Shown here piece after piece: positions 18,911-28,438 of a DNA stretch of 64,000 nt; the stretch's first letter is position 1; each line of letters opens with the position of its first letter. The stretch is from 13-2-20CM-66-19 sp963760225. Its GTDB lineage: Bacteria > Pseudomonadota > Gammaproteobacteria > Steroidobacterales > Steroidobacteraceae. The notes under the pieces are model-generated. The model was not told where the DNA came from. It did not search any database and saw only the letters and a program-made list of their open reading frames with translations. Location: positions 1,612,001-1,676,000 of the forward strand of contig CAVXCD010000003.1 in NCBI GenBank assembly GCA_963760225.1, in the 5' to 3' direction. Made by a program: the position numbers and the translations under genes.

Positions 18911-20005
18911 ATGCTGAAGTTCCACTCCCTGCAGGTCGCACAGGTGTCGCCCGACGCCGAGGACGCCGTGTCGCTGGCGCTCGCGGTGCCCGAGGCGCTG
19001 CGCAGCGAATACCACGGCAGTCCTGGGCAGCACGTGGTGGTGCGCGCCACCATCGAGGGCGAGGACACGCGGCGCACCTACTCGCTGGTGAACCTTCCGG
19101 GCGAGTGGCCGCTGCGCATCGTGGCGCGCGTGCACGCGCATGGGCGCATGTCGCGCTATCTCGCCGAGCAGCTGTGCGCCGGGGATGCGCTCGAGGTGCT
19201 GCCGCCGAACGGCAGCTTGACGCCGCGCGCACCGCCGCAGGGGGCCGAGACCTACGTGGCATTCGCCGCCGGCTGCGGCATCACCCCGGTGCTGTCGGTG
19301 GTGCGCGCGCTGCTCGCCTGCGAGGCGGCCCGGGTCGTGCTGTTCTACGGCAACAGCGGCACGGCCCGCACGATGTGCCTGGAGGAGCTGCTGGCCCTCA
19401 AGGACTGCCATCTCGGGCGGCTGGCACTGCATTTCGTGATGAGCCGTGAGCCGCAGGAGGTCGAGCTCTACAACGGCCGGATCGATGCGGCGCGGGTACG
19501 CCGCTTCGCGGCAACGCTGTTCGAGCCGCTCGCGGTGCGCGAGTATTTCCTCTGCGGACCGGGCGACATGATCGAATGTGTGAGCGCGACCCTGCGCGAG
19601 CTGGGCGTGGATGCGGGGCGCGTGCACGCCGAGCATTTCACCGTGGCGGGCGGCGCTGCCGCGGCGCCGGCGGAGCCGGCGGCGGCCGCTCCGGCCGCGG
19701 TGCCGAGCGCGACCGATGCCAGCGCCGCCGAGGTCACCATCGTCATGGACGGGCGGCGGCGCTCCTTTACCATGCGAATGGATGACGAGACCGTGCTGGA
19801 GGCGGCGGCGCGCGCCGGTATCGAGCTGCCGTTCTCCTGTCGCGCGGGCGTGTGCTCCACCTGCCGCACCAAGGTGATCAGCGGCGCGGTGGAGATGGCG
19901 CAGAACTATGCGCTGGAGGACTGGGAGCTCGAGCAGGGCTACGTGCTGGCCTGCCAGTCGCGCGTCAAGACTCCGGCGCTCGAGCTCGACTACGACGAGA
20001 AGTGA
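18911..20005 (+). CDS. paaE: phenylacetyl-CoA epoxidase reductase PaaE
   Basis: 364 residues. An N-terminal ferredoxin-NADP reductase module (FAD-binding RRTYSLVNLPG, NAD-binding FAAGCGITPVLSVVRALL, FLCGPGDMIECV) is joined by an Ala/Pro-rich linker (about 250-275) to a plant-type [2Fe-2S] ferredoxin domain (CRAGVCSTCRTK plus a later Cys in VLACQSR). It passes electrons from NADPH to PaaA. It starts one base after the paaD stop. Confidence 0.95.
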   Translation: MLKFHSLQVAQVSPDAEDAVSLALAVPEALRSEYHGSPGQHVVVRATIEGEDTRRTYSLVNLPGEWPLRIVARVHAHGRMSRYLAEQLCAGDALEVLPPNGSLTPRAPPQGAETYVAFAAGCGITPVLSVVRALLACEAARVVLFYGNSGTARTMCLEELLALKDCHLGRLALHFVMSREPQEVELYNGRIDAARVRRFAATLFEPLAVREYFLCGPGDMIECVSATLRELGVDAGRVHAEHFTVAGGAAAAPAEPAAAAPAAVPSATDASAAEVTIVMDGRRRSFTMRMDDETVLEAAARAGIELPFSCRAGVCSTCRTKVISGAVEMAQNYALEDWELEQGYVLACQSRVKTPALELDYDEK

Positions 20006-20021
20006 GCGACGGGAGTCAGCG

Positions 20022-20810
20022 GTGAGCTATCAGACCATTCTTTTCGAGGTGAGCGGCGCGGTCGCGCGTCTCACCCTGAACCGTCCCGAGCGCCTCAACA
20101 GCTTCAACGCGCAGATGCACGCCGAGGTGCGCACGGCGCTCGCCGCGGTGGTGCCGGCCGCAGCGCGCGTGCTGGTGATCACCGGGGCCGGGCGCGGCTT
20201 TTGCGCCGGGCAGGATCTGGGCGACCGCGCCGTGGCGCCCGCTGCGGCGCCTCCCGACCTGGCTGAGTCGATCGAGAAGCACTACAAGCCGCTGGTGCTC
20301 GCACTGCGCGCACTGCCGCTGCCGGTGATCGCGGCCGTGAACGGCGTCGCCGCCGGCGCGGGCGCCAACATTGCGCTCGCCTGCGACCTGGTGGTGGCGG
20401 CGCGCTCGGCGACTTTCGTGCAGGCGTTCGCCAAGCTCGGCCTGGTCCCCGACTCGGGTGGCACCTGGTTCCTGCCGCGTCTGGTCGGCACGGCGCGCGC
20501 GCTCGGGCTCGCGCTGCTCGGCGACAAGCTGCCGGCGGAGCAGGCGGCGGCGTGGGGCCTCATTTGGCGCTGCGTGGAGGACGGCGAGCTCGCTGCGGTC
20601 GTCGCGGAACTGGCGCAGCAGTTGGCGGCCGCACCGACCCGCGGACTGGCGCGCACCAAGCAGGCGATCTACGAGGGGCTGGGCCGCACGCTGGCGCAGC
20701 AGCTCGACGTGGAGCGCGATTTCCAGGGCGAGCTCGGCCGCAGCGCCGACTACGCGGAAGGGGTGGCCGCCTTCGCCGCCAAGCGCGCGCCGCGCTTCAC
20801 CGGGAGTTGA
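20022..20810 (+). CDS. paaG: ring-1,2-epoxyphenylacetyl-CoA isomerase (enoyl-CoA hydratase family)
   Basis: 262 residues, crotonase fold with RGFCAGQDLGDR and AAVNGVAAGAGANIALACD. KLGLVPDSGGTWFLPRLVG is the signature segment of PaaG-type isomerases. It converts the epoxide to oxepin-CoA. The GTG start at 20022 lies 17 bases after paaE. PaaF would belong to the same superfamily, but the operon position before paaI and paaZ and the sequence favour PaaG. Confidence 0.88.
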   Translation: MSYQTILFEVSGAVARLTLNRPERLNSFNAQMHAEVRTALAAVVPAAARVLVITGAGRGFCAGQDLGDRAVAPAAAPPDLAESIEKHYKPLVLALRALPLPVIAAVNGVAAGAGANIALACDLVVAARSATFVQAFAKLGLVPDSGGTWFLPRLVGTARALGLALLGDKLPAEQAAAWGLIWRCVEDGELAAVVAELAQQLAAAPTRGLARTKQAIYEGLGRTLAQQLDVERDFQGELGRSADYAEGVAAFAAKRAPRFTGS

Positions 20811-20813
20811 GCC

Positions 20814-21266
20814 ATGAACGACGAGACCGCTGAGACTGCCGCGGCCCAGCGCCGTGCCGAGCGCGCCGCCGGCGCGCTGTTCGCGCGCGATCGTGCTTCG
20901 CAGTCGCTCGGCATGCGCCTCGAGGGGATGCGGCCGGGCTGGGCGCGGGTCGCCATGCGCGTGCGGCCGGACATGATCAACGGCCATGGCGTGTGTCACG
21001 GCGGCATCCTGTTCGCGCTCGGCGACAGCGCGTTCGCCTTTGCCTGCAACTCGCACAACGACTGCACGGTGGCCGCCGCGGCAGCGGTCGATTACCTGGC
21101 GGTGGCGCGCGAGGGAGATGAGCTGACCGCCGAGGCGAGCGAGCTGTGGCGCACCCGGCGCAACGGCCTGTACGAAGTCGTGGTCGCCAATCAGCGCGGC
21201 GAGCGCCTGGCGTTGTTTCGCGGCCGCTCCTACCGCATCGACGGACAGATCGTCGCCGAGGAGTAA
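20814..21266 (+). CDS. paaI: hydroxyphenylacetyl-CoA thioesterase PaaI
   Basis: 150 residues, hotdog fold. The motif NGHGVCHGGILFALGDSAFAFACNS contains the catalytic segment of PaaI thioesterases. It hydrolyses dead-end CoA esters and so recycles CoA in phenylacetate catabolism. It starts three bases after the paaG stop and ends three bases before paaZ. Confidence 0.93.
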   Translation: MNDETAETAAAQRRAERAAGALFARDRASQSLGMRLEGMRPGWARVAMRVRPDMINGHGVCHGGILFALGDSAFAFACNSHNDCTVAAAAAVDYLAVAREGDELTAEASELWRTRRNGLYEVVVANQRGERLALFRGRSYRIDGQIVAEE

Positions 21267-21269
21267 GGT

Positions 21270-23306
21270 ATGCAGCTGCAGAGTTTCGTTGCCGGCAGGT
21301 GGCAGGCAGGGCGCGAGGCGGGCGTGGCGCTGCGCGATGCCACCACCGGCGAAGTCATCGCGCGTGCCGGCGCGCTCGGCCTCGACGCGCGCGCCATGCT
21401 CAGCTATGCGCGCGAGGTGGGCGGCCGCAACCTGCGCAGCCTCACGTTTCATGAACGCGCGGCGCTGCTGAAGGCGCTGGCGCGCCTGCTCAGCGAGCAC
21501 AAGGACGAGTTCTACGCGCTCTCCTATGCCACCGGCGCCACCAAGTCCGATGCCTGGATCGACATCGACGGCGGGATCAGCACGCTGTTCGTGTACGCCA
21601 GCAAGGGCATGCGCGAGCTGCCCGACGGCACGGTCTATCTGGATGGGGCGGTGGAGGCTCTGTCGAAGGGTGGCAGTTTCGTCGGCCAGCACCTGTGCGT
21701 GCCGCTCGAAGGTGCTGCGGTGCACATCAACGCCTTCAATTTTCCGGTGTGGGGCATGCTGGAGAAGCTGGCACCGGCGCTGCTCGCCGGCGTACCGGCG
21801 ATCGTCAAGCCGGCAACGCAGACCAGTTACCTCACCGAGCGCGTGTTCCGGCGGATCATCGAAGCGGCGATCCTGCCGGAGGGGGCGGTGCAGCTGATCT
21901 GCGGCAGCGTGGGCGATCTCTTCGAGCATCTCACCTGCCAGGACGTGGTGTCCTTCACCGGCTCGGCCGCCACCGCGCTTAAGCTGCGCCAGCATCCGAT
22001 CGTTACCGCCAACTCGGTGCGCTTCACGGCCGAGACCGATTCACTCAACTCCTCGATCCTCGGGCCGGACGCCGCGGCCGGCACCCCGGAGCTGGAGCTG
22101 TTCGTGCGCGAGGTGGTGCGCGAGATGACCGTCAAGGCGGGCCAGAAGTGCACCGCCATCAGGAAGGCGATCGTGCCGGCGGCGCGCGCCGCGGACGTGC
22201 TCGAGGCACTGCGTGCGGCGATCGCTCAGGTGGTGGTGGGTGATCCACGGCTGCCGAACGTGGGCATGGGGCCGGTGGCCTCCCTCGGCCAGCGTCGCGA
22301 GGTGCTCGAGCAGCTCGCACGCCTGACGCGCGAGGCGCAGGTTGTGTGTGGCGGGGCCGGGCAGGTGCAGCCCGTGGGCGCGGATGCCGAGCGCGGCGCG
22401 TTCATCGCGCCGACCCTGTTGCACTGTCGCGATGCCGCAGGGGCGCGCGCGGTCCACTCGGTGGAGGCGTTCGGTCCGGTGTGCACGCTGGTGGCTTATG
22501 AGGGAGTCGAGGAGGCGATCGCGCTGGCGCGCGCGAGCGGCGGCAGTCTTGTCGGCTCGATCTTCAGCGCCGACGAGGCGATCGCGACGCGGCTGGTGCT
22601 CGGTCTCGCCCCGTATCACGGGCGGCTCGTGGTCGTGAACCGGCACTGCGCCAAGGAGTCCACCGGCCACGGCTCCCCGCTGCCGCACCTGGTCCACGGT
22701 GGCCCGGGGCGCGCCGGGGGCGGTGAGGAGATGGGCGGTATCCGCGGCCTGATGCATTACATGCAGCGCACCGCCGTGCAGGGCACCCCGGACCTCATCA
22801 CGGCCGCGGGCGCCCGCTGGGTGCGCGGCGCGCGCGAGCTCGACCCCGGCACTCACCCCTTCAGGAAACCCTTCGGCGCACTCGCCATCGGCGATACCTT
22901 CCACTCGCGCGAGCGCGAAGTCACGGTGGCAGACATCGAGCGGTTTGCGGAAGTTTCCGGCGACCGCTTCTACGCGCACATGGACGAGGCACAGGCGGCG
23001 CGCAATCCGCTATTCGGCGGCCGTGTGGCGCACGGCTACCTGCTGGTGTCGGCGGCGGCCGGCCTGTTCGTCGACCCGCCCTATGGCCCGGTACTCGCCA
23101 ACTTTGGGATCGACGGCCTGCGCTTCCTCAAGCCCGTCAAGCCCGGCGACCGCATCAGGGTGCGGCTCACCTGCAAGGAGAAATCGCTGCGTGCCGGCGC
23201 CGGTTACGGCGAGGTGCGCTGGGATACCGCCATCACCAACCAGCACGGCGAAGCGGTGGCGAACTACGACGTGCTCACCATGGTCAGCGAGCGGGCGGAA
23301 TCCTGA
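21270..23306 (+). CDS. paaZ: oxepin-CoA hydrolase / 3-oxo-5,6-dehydrosuberyl-CoA semialdehyde dehydrogenase
   Basis: 678 residues, bifunctional. An N-terminal aldehyde dehydrogenase (about 1-520, with KPATQTSYLTERVF, FTGSAATA and the catalytic-Cys segment VKAGQKCTAIRKAIV) is fused to a C-terminal MaoC-type hydratase (about 540-678, with FAEVSGDRFYAHMDEAQA and NPLFGGRVAHGYLLVSAAAG). It opens the oxepin ring and oxidises the aldehyde. It is the last gene of the operon. Its 3' end overlaps the convergent modC by 23 bases. Confidence 0.95.
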   Translation: MQLQSFVAGRWQAGREAGVALRDATTGEVIARAGALGLDARAMLSYAREVGGRNLRSLTFHERAALLKALARLLSEHKDEFYALSYATGATKSDAWIDIDGGISTLFVYASKGMRELPDGTVYLDGAVEALSKGGSFVGQHLCVPLEGAAVHINAFNFPVWGMLEKLAPALLAGVPAIVKPATQTSYLTERVFRRIIEAAILPEGAVQLICGSVGDLFEHLTCQDVVSFTGSAATALKLRQHPIVTANSVRFTAETDSLNSSILGPDAAAGTPELELFVREVVREMTVKAGQKCTAIRKAIVPAARAADVLEALRAAIAQVVVGDPRLPNVGMGPVASLGQRREVLEQLARLTREAQVVCGGAGQVQPVGADAERGAFIAPTLLHCRDAAGARAVHSVEAFGPVCTLVAYEGVEEAIALARASGGSLVGSIFSADEAIATRLVLGLAPYHGRLVVVNRHCAKESTGHGSPLPHLVHGGPGRAGGGEEMGGIRGLMHYMQRTAVQGTPDLITAAGARWVRGARELDPGTHPFRKPFGALAIGDTFHSREREVTVADIERFAEVSGDRFYAHMDEAQAARNPLFGGRVAHGYLLVSAAAGLFVDPPYGPVLANFGIDGLRFLKPVKPGDRIRVRLTCKEKSLRAGAGYGEVRWDTAITNQHGEAVANYDVLTMVSERAES

Positions 23307-24387
23307 AGGCGTGCCCGCGCGTCGATACCGCCTTCACCAGCGCCCACACCGCATCGCCGGGACGAAGATTGAGCGCCCGGCGCGCGCCGACGGTGATGCG
23401 CGCCAGCACCACGGCGCCGCCGACGTCGCAGCGCACCAGCACTGCACCGCGCTCATCGTCGTCGATCGCGATGACCGTGCCGGCCAGCGCGTTGCGCACC
23501 GACAGCCCCTGCACCGGCTGCGTGGCGAGAATCACGTCGCGGGCCAGCAGCTGCAGCCGCACGTGCCCTCCCGGATCGACGCCGCTCAGCCTCACCTGCA
23601 GCGTCCCGCGCCCCACGGCGAGCTCCGCGCTGCCGAGCGCGGGGTCGAGCCGCGTCACCACTCCTTCGATGACGGCGCCGATCGCCTCCGTACCGATGAT
23701 GCTGGTGAGCTCCGGGCGCAGGCTCAATTCGTTCACGGTGCCGTGTGCCGGCACGCGGCCGCCATCGACCAGCACCAGGTGCGTGGCGAGGCGCAGCACC
23801 TCCTCGAACTGGTGGCTCACGTACACCATTGGAATCGCCAGCCGATCGCGCAGTGACTCGAGGTACGGCAGCACCTCCTCGCGGCGCGCGGCGTCGAGCG
23901 AGGCGAGCGGCTCATCGAGCAGCAGCAGGCGCGGCTGCGACAGCAGCGCGCGCCCGAGTGACACGCGCTGGCGCTCCCCGCCGGAGAGCTGGCGCGGCCG
24001 CCGCCCGAGCAGCGGTGCGAGACCGAGCAGCGCCGTCACCTCCTCGAAGCCGAGGGCGGCGGGGCCGCGCGCGCGGCGCGCCCCATAACGCAGATTGCCC
24101 GCCACGGTCAGGTGGGGGAACAGCCGCGCATCCTGGAACACGTAGCCGATACGGCGCCGCTCGGGCGGCACGGCGATCCGTGCGCGGGTGTCGGTGAGCA
24201 CCTCGTCGTCGAGGCGCACCTCGCCCGCATCCGGCGCGAGCAGCCCGGAGATGATATTGACCAGCGTGGTCTTGCCGCTGCCCGAGCGCCCGAACAGGGC
24301 GATGACCCCCGGGAGCGGAGCGGTAAATTCCGCCTGCAGCGCGAAGCCCGGCCAGCGCTTGCTCACGGAGACGTGCAGGGTGCCCAT
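23284..24387 (-). CDS. modC: molybdate ABC transporter ATP-binding protein
   Basis: 367 residues from the ATG at 24387 (MGTLHVSVSKRWPG). Walker A is at 33-41 (GRSGSGKTT), the signature LSGGERQRVSLGRAL begins at 134, and Walker B is LLLLDEP at 154-160. The C-terminal quarter is a TOBE/molybdopterin-binding-like domain (ELAVGRGTLQVRL, SVRNALAGTVIAI), typical of ModC. It powers import with ModB, whose gene lies 14 bases upstream. No modA is in the window. Sulfate transport cannot be fully excluded because the genes follow a cys operon. Confidence 0.88.
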   Translation of the reverse strand: MGTLHVSVSKRWPGFALQAEFTAPLPGVIALFGRSGSGKTTLVNIISGLLAPDAGEVRLDDEVLTDTRARIAVPPERRRIGYVFQDARLFPHLTVAGNLRYGARRARGPAALGFEEVTALLGLAPLLGRRPRQLSGGERQRVSLGRALLSQPRLLLLDEPLASLDAARREEVLPYLESLRDRLAIPMVYVSHQFEEVLRLATHLVLVDGGRVPAHGTVNELSLRPELTSIIGTEAIGAVIEGVVTRLDPALGSAELAVGRGTLQVRLSGVDPGGHVRLQLLARDVILATQPVQGLSVRNALAGTVIAIDDDERGAVLVRCDVGGAVVLARITVGARRALNLRPGDAVWALVKAVSTRGHAFRIPPAR

Positions 24388-24401
24388 GGTGGTGAGCGCG
24401 T

Positions 24402-25097
24402 TCAGCGGCCGAGGAAACGCCGTACACGCCGCACCAGCAGCTCCGCGACGAGCAGTCCGCCGAGCCCGAGCGCGAAGGACAGCACCGCGAGCCGCAGCGC
24501 CAGTGCGTCCCCGCCCGGGGACTGCATCGCGGTGTAGAGCGCGAGCGGCAGCGTGCGCGTGACGCCCGGAATGTTGGCGCCGAAGGTGATCACCGCGCCG
24601 AACTCGCCGAGGCCCGCGGCGAAAGCGGTGACCGCGCCGGCGAGAATCCCCGGGAGCATCAGCGGCAGCGTCACCGAGACGAAGCGATCGAGCGCGTGCG
24701 CCCCGAGCGTGCGCGCCGCCTCTTCCAGGCCACGGTCGACGTTCTCCAGCGACAGGCGGATGGCGCGCACCATCAGGGGAAAGGTCATCACCGCGGTGGC
24801 GAGCGCGGCGCCGGCGGTGGTAAAGGGCAGGGCGATGCCGAACTCCCGGCGCAGCCAGGCGCCGAGCGGACCGTGCGCACCGAACAGCAGCAGCAGCGCG
24901 TAGCCGACCGCGACCGGCGGCAGCACCAGCGGCAGGTGCACGAACGCATCGAACAGCAGGCGCCCGGGGAAACGGGCGCGGGTCAGCAGCCACGCCGCCA
25001 GCAGCGCCAGCGGCAGACTGATCGCGACGCTGCGCGCGGCGACCTCGAGGCTCAGACGCAGCGCGTCGAGCTCGGCGGCGCTGACGGAGTGGTCCAT
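24402..25097 (-). CDS. modB: molybdate ABC transporter permease
   Basis: 231 residues with five to six membrane segments and the permease EAA-like loop (EEAARTLGAHALDRFVSVTLP). PLVLPPVAVGYALLLLFG near the N-terminus and FGAVITFGANIPGVTRTLPLALY are characteristic of ModB. It is located between cysM and modC on the same strand. Confidence 0.9.
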   Translation of the reverse strand: MDHSVSAAELDALRLSLEVAARSVAISLPLALLAAWLLTRARFPGRLLFDAFVHLPLVLPPVAVGYALLLLFGAHGPLGAWLRREFGIALPFTTAGAALATAVMTFPLMVRAIRLSLENVDRGLEEAARTLGAHALDRFVSVTLPLMLPGILAGAVTAFAAGLGEFGAVITFGANIPGVTRTLPLALYTAMQSPGGDALALRLAVLSFALGLGGLLVAELLVRRVRRFLGR

Positions 25098-25227
25098 GGG
25101 GGACGGCAGGTGCTGTTGTTGTTACCGCGTCAACTGTCTCATGCCGGGCTTGGCGCCGGCCAGACCCGGCGCCCGCCCCTCGGGAGCGAGCGGTCGCGGC
25201 GCCGCGGGGCGCTGCTGCGCGCCTGCC

Positions 25228-26259
25228 TCAGGCGACCAGCGCCGTGCGCAGCTCGATCGGTGAGCGCGGCGCGGGTGCGAGCGCGTGAGCGGCGAGGCCC
25301 TTCTGCTCGAGCCACTCGCGGTTGAACAGCCGCGACTGATAGCGGGCGCCGCCGTCGCACAGCACGGTGACGACGGTGTGACCCGGGCCGAGCCCGCGGG
25401 CAACCTGCACCGCGGCGGCGACGTTGATGCCGGAGGTGCTGCCGAGGAACAGGCCGTCTTCGTGCAGCAGCCGGTAGACCCAGTGCACGCTGTCGGCGTC
25501 CTCGATCAGCACCGCGTCGTCGATCGGCGCACCCTCGAGGTTGGCGGTCACGCGCCCGATGCCGATGCCCTCGGTGATCGAGCCGCTGCCGGTGGCCTTG
25601 AGCGTGCCGGTGCGCACCCAGGCATATAGACTACTGCCCGGCGGGTCCGCGAGCACGCAGCGCACCGCGGGCCGCCGCGCCTTGAGGGCGCGCGCCACCC
25701 CGCCAAAAGTACCGCCGGTGCCGGTCGCGGCCACGAACGCATCGATGCGCCCGTTGGTCTGCGCCCAGATCTCCGCTCCGGTGGTGCGCTCGTGGATGTC
25801 GCGGTTGGCCGTGTTGTCGAACTGGTTGGACCAGATGGCGCCGGGCAGTGCAGCGGCGAGGCGCTGGGCGACTTTCTGGTACTGGTTCGGGTTGCTGTAG
25901 GGCACGACCGGGACCTTGTGTACCTCGGCGCCGAGCATCTCCAGCAGGCGGTACTTCTCCGGGGACTGGTTGTCCGGCATGACGATCACGCAGCGGTAGC
26001 CGCGCGCGTTGCAGACGTGCGCCAGTCCGATGCCGGTGTTGCCGGCGGTGCCCTCGACGACCGTGCCGCCGGGCGGCAGCTCGCCGCGCTCCTCCGCTGC
26101 CACCACCATGGCGGCGGCCGCACGGTCCTTCACCGAGCCGCCAGGGTTCATGAACTCGGCCTTGCCGAGAATCTCGCAGCCGCTCGCGGCGCTCGGTGCG
26201 CGCAGGCGCAGCAGCGGCGTGTTGCCGATCGCGCCGACGAAGCCGTTCACCGCGTTCAC
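25228..26259 (-). CDS. cysM: cysteine synthase B-type enzyme
   Basis: 343 residues of the PLP-dependent beta-synthase family. The Schiff-base lysine is K44 in NPGGSVKDR, the substrate loop is EGTAGNTGIGLA, and the phosphate loop is TGTGGTFGG. It makes cysteine from O-acetylserine (or thiosulfate) plus sulfide. The GTG start at 26259 overlaps the cysG stop (GTGA). Its position after cysH and cysG argues for a biosynthetic role over cystathionine synthesis. CysK versus CysM is a family-level judgement. Confidence 0.85.
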   Translation of the reverse strand: MNAVNGFVGAIGNTPLLRLRAPSAASGCEILGKAEFMNPGGSVKDRAAAAMVVAAEERGELPPGGTVVEGTAGNTGIGLAHVCNARGYRCVIVMPDNQSPEKYRLLEMLGAEVHKVPVVPYSNPNQYQKVAQRLAAALPGAIWSNQFDNTANRDIHERTTGAEIWAQTNGRIDAFVAATGTGGTFGGVARALKARRPAVRCVLADPPGSSLYAWVRTGTLKATGSGSITEGIGIGRVTANLEGAPIDDAVLIEDADSVHWVYRLLHEDGLFLGSTSGINVAAAVQVARGLGPGHTVVTVLCDGGARYQSRLFNREWLEQKGLAAHALAPAPRSPIELRTALVA

Positions 26260-27686
26260 GCCAGCTCTGCCTGCGCCGCCTCCGGCAGCACCAGCGCTGC
26301 AGCGAGCGCCGCGGCATCGAAGGCGGCGACGGCCCCCGTGACCAGCACCGCGGGCGCGGCGAGCTGCTCGTGCGCGGCGCGTGCGGCGATGTCCGCGAGC
26401 GTACCGCGCACGATGCGCTGCTGCGGCAGCGTCGCATGCGCGATGAGCGCGGCCGGGTGCCCCGCGGCGGCGCCCGCGGAGCGCAGCCGGGCGAGGACGG
26501 CGGCAAGTTGCGAGACGGCCATGTAGAACACGACGGTGTGGCGCGGATTGGCGAAGAAGCGCCAATCATAGTCGGCGTGCGCACCCTGGTGGCCGCTCAC
26601 GAAGGTCACGCAGTGCGCCAGCCGCCGATGGGTGAGCGGCAGCCCTGCGGCGGCCGCAGCGCCGAGCGCCGCCGTGATGCCGGGCACGATCGTGCAGGGG
26701 ATGTCGTGCGCGGCCAGCAGCTCGAGCTCCTCGCCGCCGCGCCCGAACACGAACGGGTCACCGCCCTTCAGCCGCGCCACGCGCTTGCCGGCGCGCGCCA
26801 GCTGCAACAGCAACTGGTGGATCCGCTCCTGCTGGCCGCGCTCTCCGGTCTCCTTGCCGACGAATATGCGCTCGGCGTCGCGCCGCGCGCGCCCGAGCAC
26901 GGCTTCCCCGACCAGGCGGTCGTAGAGAATCACGTCCGCCTGCTGCAGCAGCTGCAGCGCCCGCAGCGTGAGCAGGTCGGGGTCGCCGGGCCCGGCGCCG
27001 ATCAGGTAGACCTCGCCGACGCGCGCGCCGCCGTCGCTGGCCGGCGCGGCCGTGAGCTGCGAGGTGAGCAGCTCCTGTGCGAAGCTGCGCCGCGCCGCCG
27101 CCTCGTCCCCGGCGAGCACGCGGCTCGCAACACTTCCCGAGGCCACCCGTTCCCAGAAAGCGCGGCGCGCGGCCGGCGCCAGCGTGCGCTGTACCCCCCC
27201 GCGCAGCCTTCCCAGGAAGCGGGCGAGGGCGCCGAGGCGCTCGGGGAGCAGCGACTCGATCTGCGCGCGCACCTGCCGTGCCAGAACCGGCGCCTGTCCG
27301 GCGGAGCTCACCGCGACCAGCAGCGGCGCACGGTCGATGATCGCCGGGAAGATGAACGTCGAGGCGTCCGCGTCGTCGACCACGTTCACCGGGATGTTGC
27401 GCGCGCGGGCGGACGCCGACACGGCGCGGTTGATGCGCGTGTCGCCCGTGGCCGCGACCACCGCAACTGCGTCGCCGAGTTGTGCGGCGCTGAACTCGGC
27501 GCCGATGTGGCGGATCTCGCCGTGGGCGGCGCGCTCGGCCAGTTGCGGATGCAGCTCGGGCGCGATGACCGTCACGCGCGCGGCGGCCTTGAGCAGCCAG
27601 GTCACCTTGCGCTGCGCCACCGCGCCGCCGCCGACCACCACGACGGTGCGCCCCTCGAGCCGCAGGAATACCGGCAGATAGTCCAT
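26256..27686 (-). CDS. cysG: siroheme synthase (trifunctional)
   Basis: 476 residues from the ATG at 27686 (MDYLPVFLRLEGRTVVVVGGG). The N-terminal precorrin-2 dehydrogenase/ferrochelatase (NAD motif GGGAVAQRK) is fused to uroporphyrinogen-III methyltransferase (VYLIGAGPGDPDLLTLRAL, ARLKGGDPFVFGRGGEE, VVPGITAALGAA). It makes the siroheme required by CysI, encoded about 2.4 kb away. It is translationally coupled to cysM. Confidence 0.95.
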   Translation of the reverse strand: MDYLPVFLRLEGRTVVVVGGGAVAQRKVTWLLKAAARVTVIAPELHPQLAERAAHGEIRHIGAEFSAAQLGDAVAVVAATGDTRINRAVSASARARNIPVNVVDDADASTFIFPAIIDRAPLLVAVSSAGQAPVLARQVRAQIESLLPERLGALARFLGRLRGGVQRTLAPAARRAFWERVASGSVASRVLAGDEAAARRSFAQELLTSQLTAAPASDGGARVGEVYLIGAGPGDPDLLTLRALQLLQQADVILYDRLVGEAVLGRARRDAERIFVGKETGERGQQERIHQLLLQLARAGKRVARLKGGDPFVFGRGGEELELLAAHDIPCTIVPGITAALGAAAAAGLPLTHRRLAHCVTFVSGHQGAHADYDWRFFANPRHTVVFYMAVSQLAAVLARLRSAGAAAGHPAALIAHATLPQQRIVRGTLADIAARAAHEQLAAPAVLVTGAVAAFDAAALAAALVLPEAAQAELA

Positions 27687-27703
27687 CGCGTGCCTCGCGT
27701 GCG

Positions 27704-28438
27704 TCAGGCGGACAGTGCCGCGGGCGCGCCGGCGGCGGGGAATGTCCTGGGATGCAGACCGCATTCGCGCGACTCCGGTTGTTCCCACCACCAGCGGCCG
27801 GCGCGGCGGCCCTCGCCGGGCTGAATGGCCCGCGTGCAGGGGGCGCAGCCGATGCTCGGATACTGGCGGTCGTGCAGCGCATTGTACGGAAGTGCGTGCA
27901 CACGGATGTACTCCCACACCTGCTCCTCGCTCCAGTCGAGCAGCGGGCTGAGCTTGTACACGCCGTGGGCCGCGTCCCACTCCTCGGCCTGCCCGCGCGC
28001 TCGCCCGGCAGTCTGCTCGCGCCGCACGCCGGTGACCCACGCCGGGTAGCCGGCGAGTGCGCGGCGGAAGGGCTCGAGCTTGCGTACGCGGCAGCACTCC
28101 AGTCGTGCCGCGACGCTCGTGTAGAAGCCGTTCACGCCCTGGGCCGCGACCAGCCGCTCGAGGGCCGCGGCATCGGGGTAGACGAGGCGGATGCTGCGCC
28201 GATAGCGGCGCTGCAGCCGCTCGAGCAGCTGGTAGCTCTCCTCGTGCAGCCGCCCGGTGTCGATGCTGAACATGTCGATGCGCGGCAGGTGCGCGCAGAT
28301 GATGTCGGTGAGCACCATGGCTTCGGCGCCCAGGCTGTTCGCGTAGATGAGCCGGCCGTGCCGCTCGAGCGCCTCGCCGAGGAGGCTGCGCACCGCCGCC
28401 GCCTTGCGTTCGATCTCAACTCCCGCCAGCGCTCCCAT
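27704..28438 (-). CDS. cysH: assimilatory adenylyl-sulfate (APS) reductase
   Basis: 244 residues. Cys pairs C115-C116 (ECCRVRK) and C198/C201 (GCAPC) are the [4Fe-4S] ligands that mark the APS-reducing branch of the CysH family, and catalytic Cys226 lies in ECGLH. It reduces APS to sulfite with thioredoxin, bypassing CysC. It is the first gene of the cysH-cysG-cysM operon, divergent from a CysB-like regulator. Confidence 0.92.
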   Translation of the reverse strand: MGALAGVEIERKAAAVRSLLGEALERHGRLIYANSLGAEAMVLTDIICAHLPRIDMFSIDTGRLHEESYQLLERLQRRYRRSIRLVYPDAAALERLVAAQGVNGFYTSVAARLECCRVRKLEPFRRALAGYPAWVTGVRREQTAGRARGQAEEWDAAHGVYKLSPLLDWSEEQVWEYIRVHALPYNALHDRQYPSIGCAPCTRAIQPGEGRRAGRWWWEQPESRECGLHPRTFPAAGAPAALSA

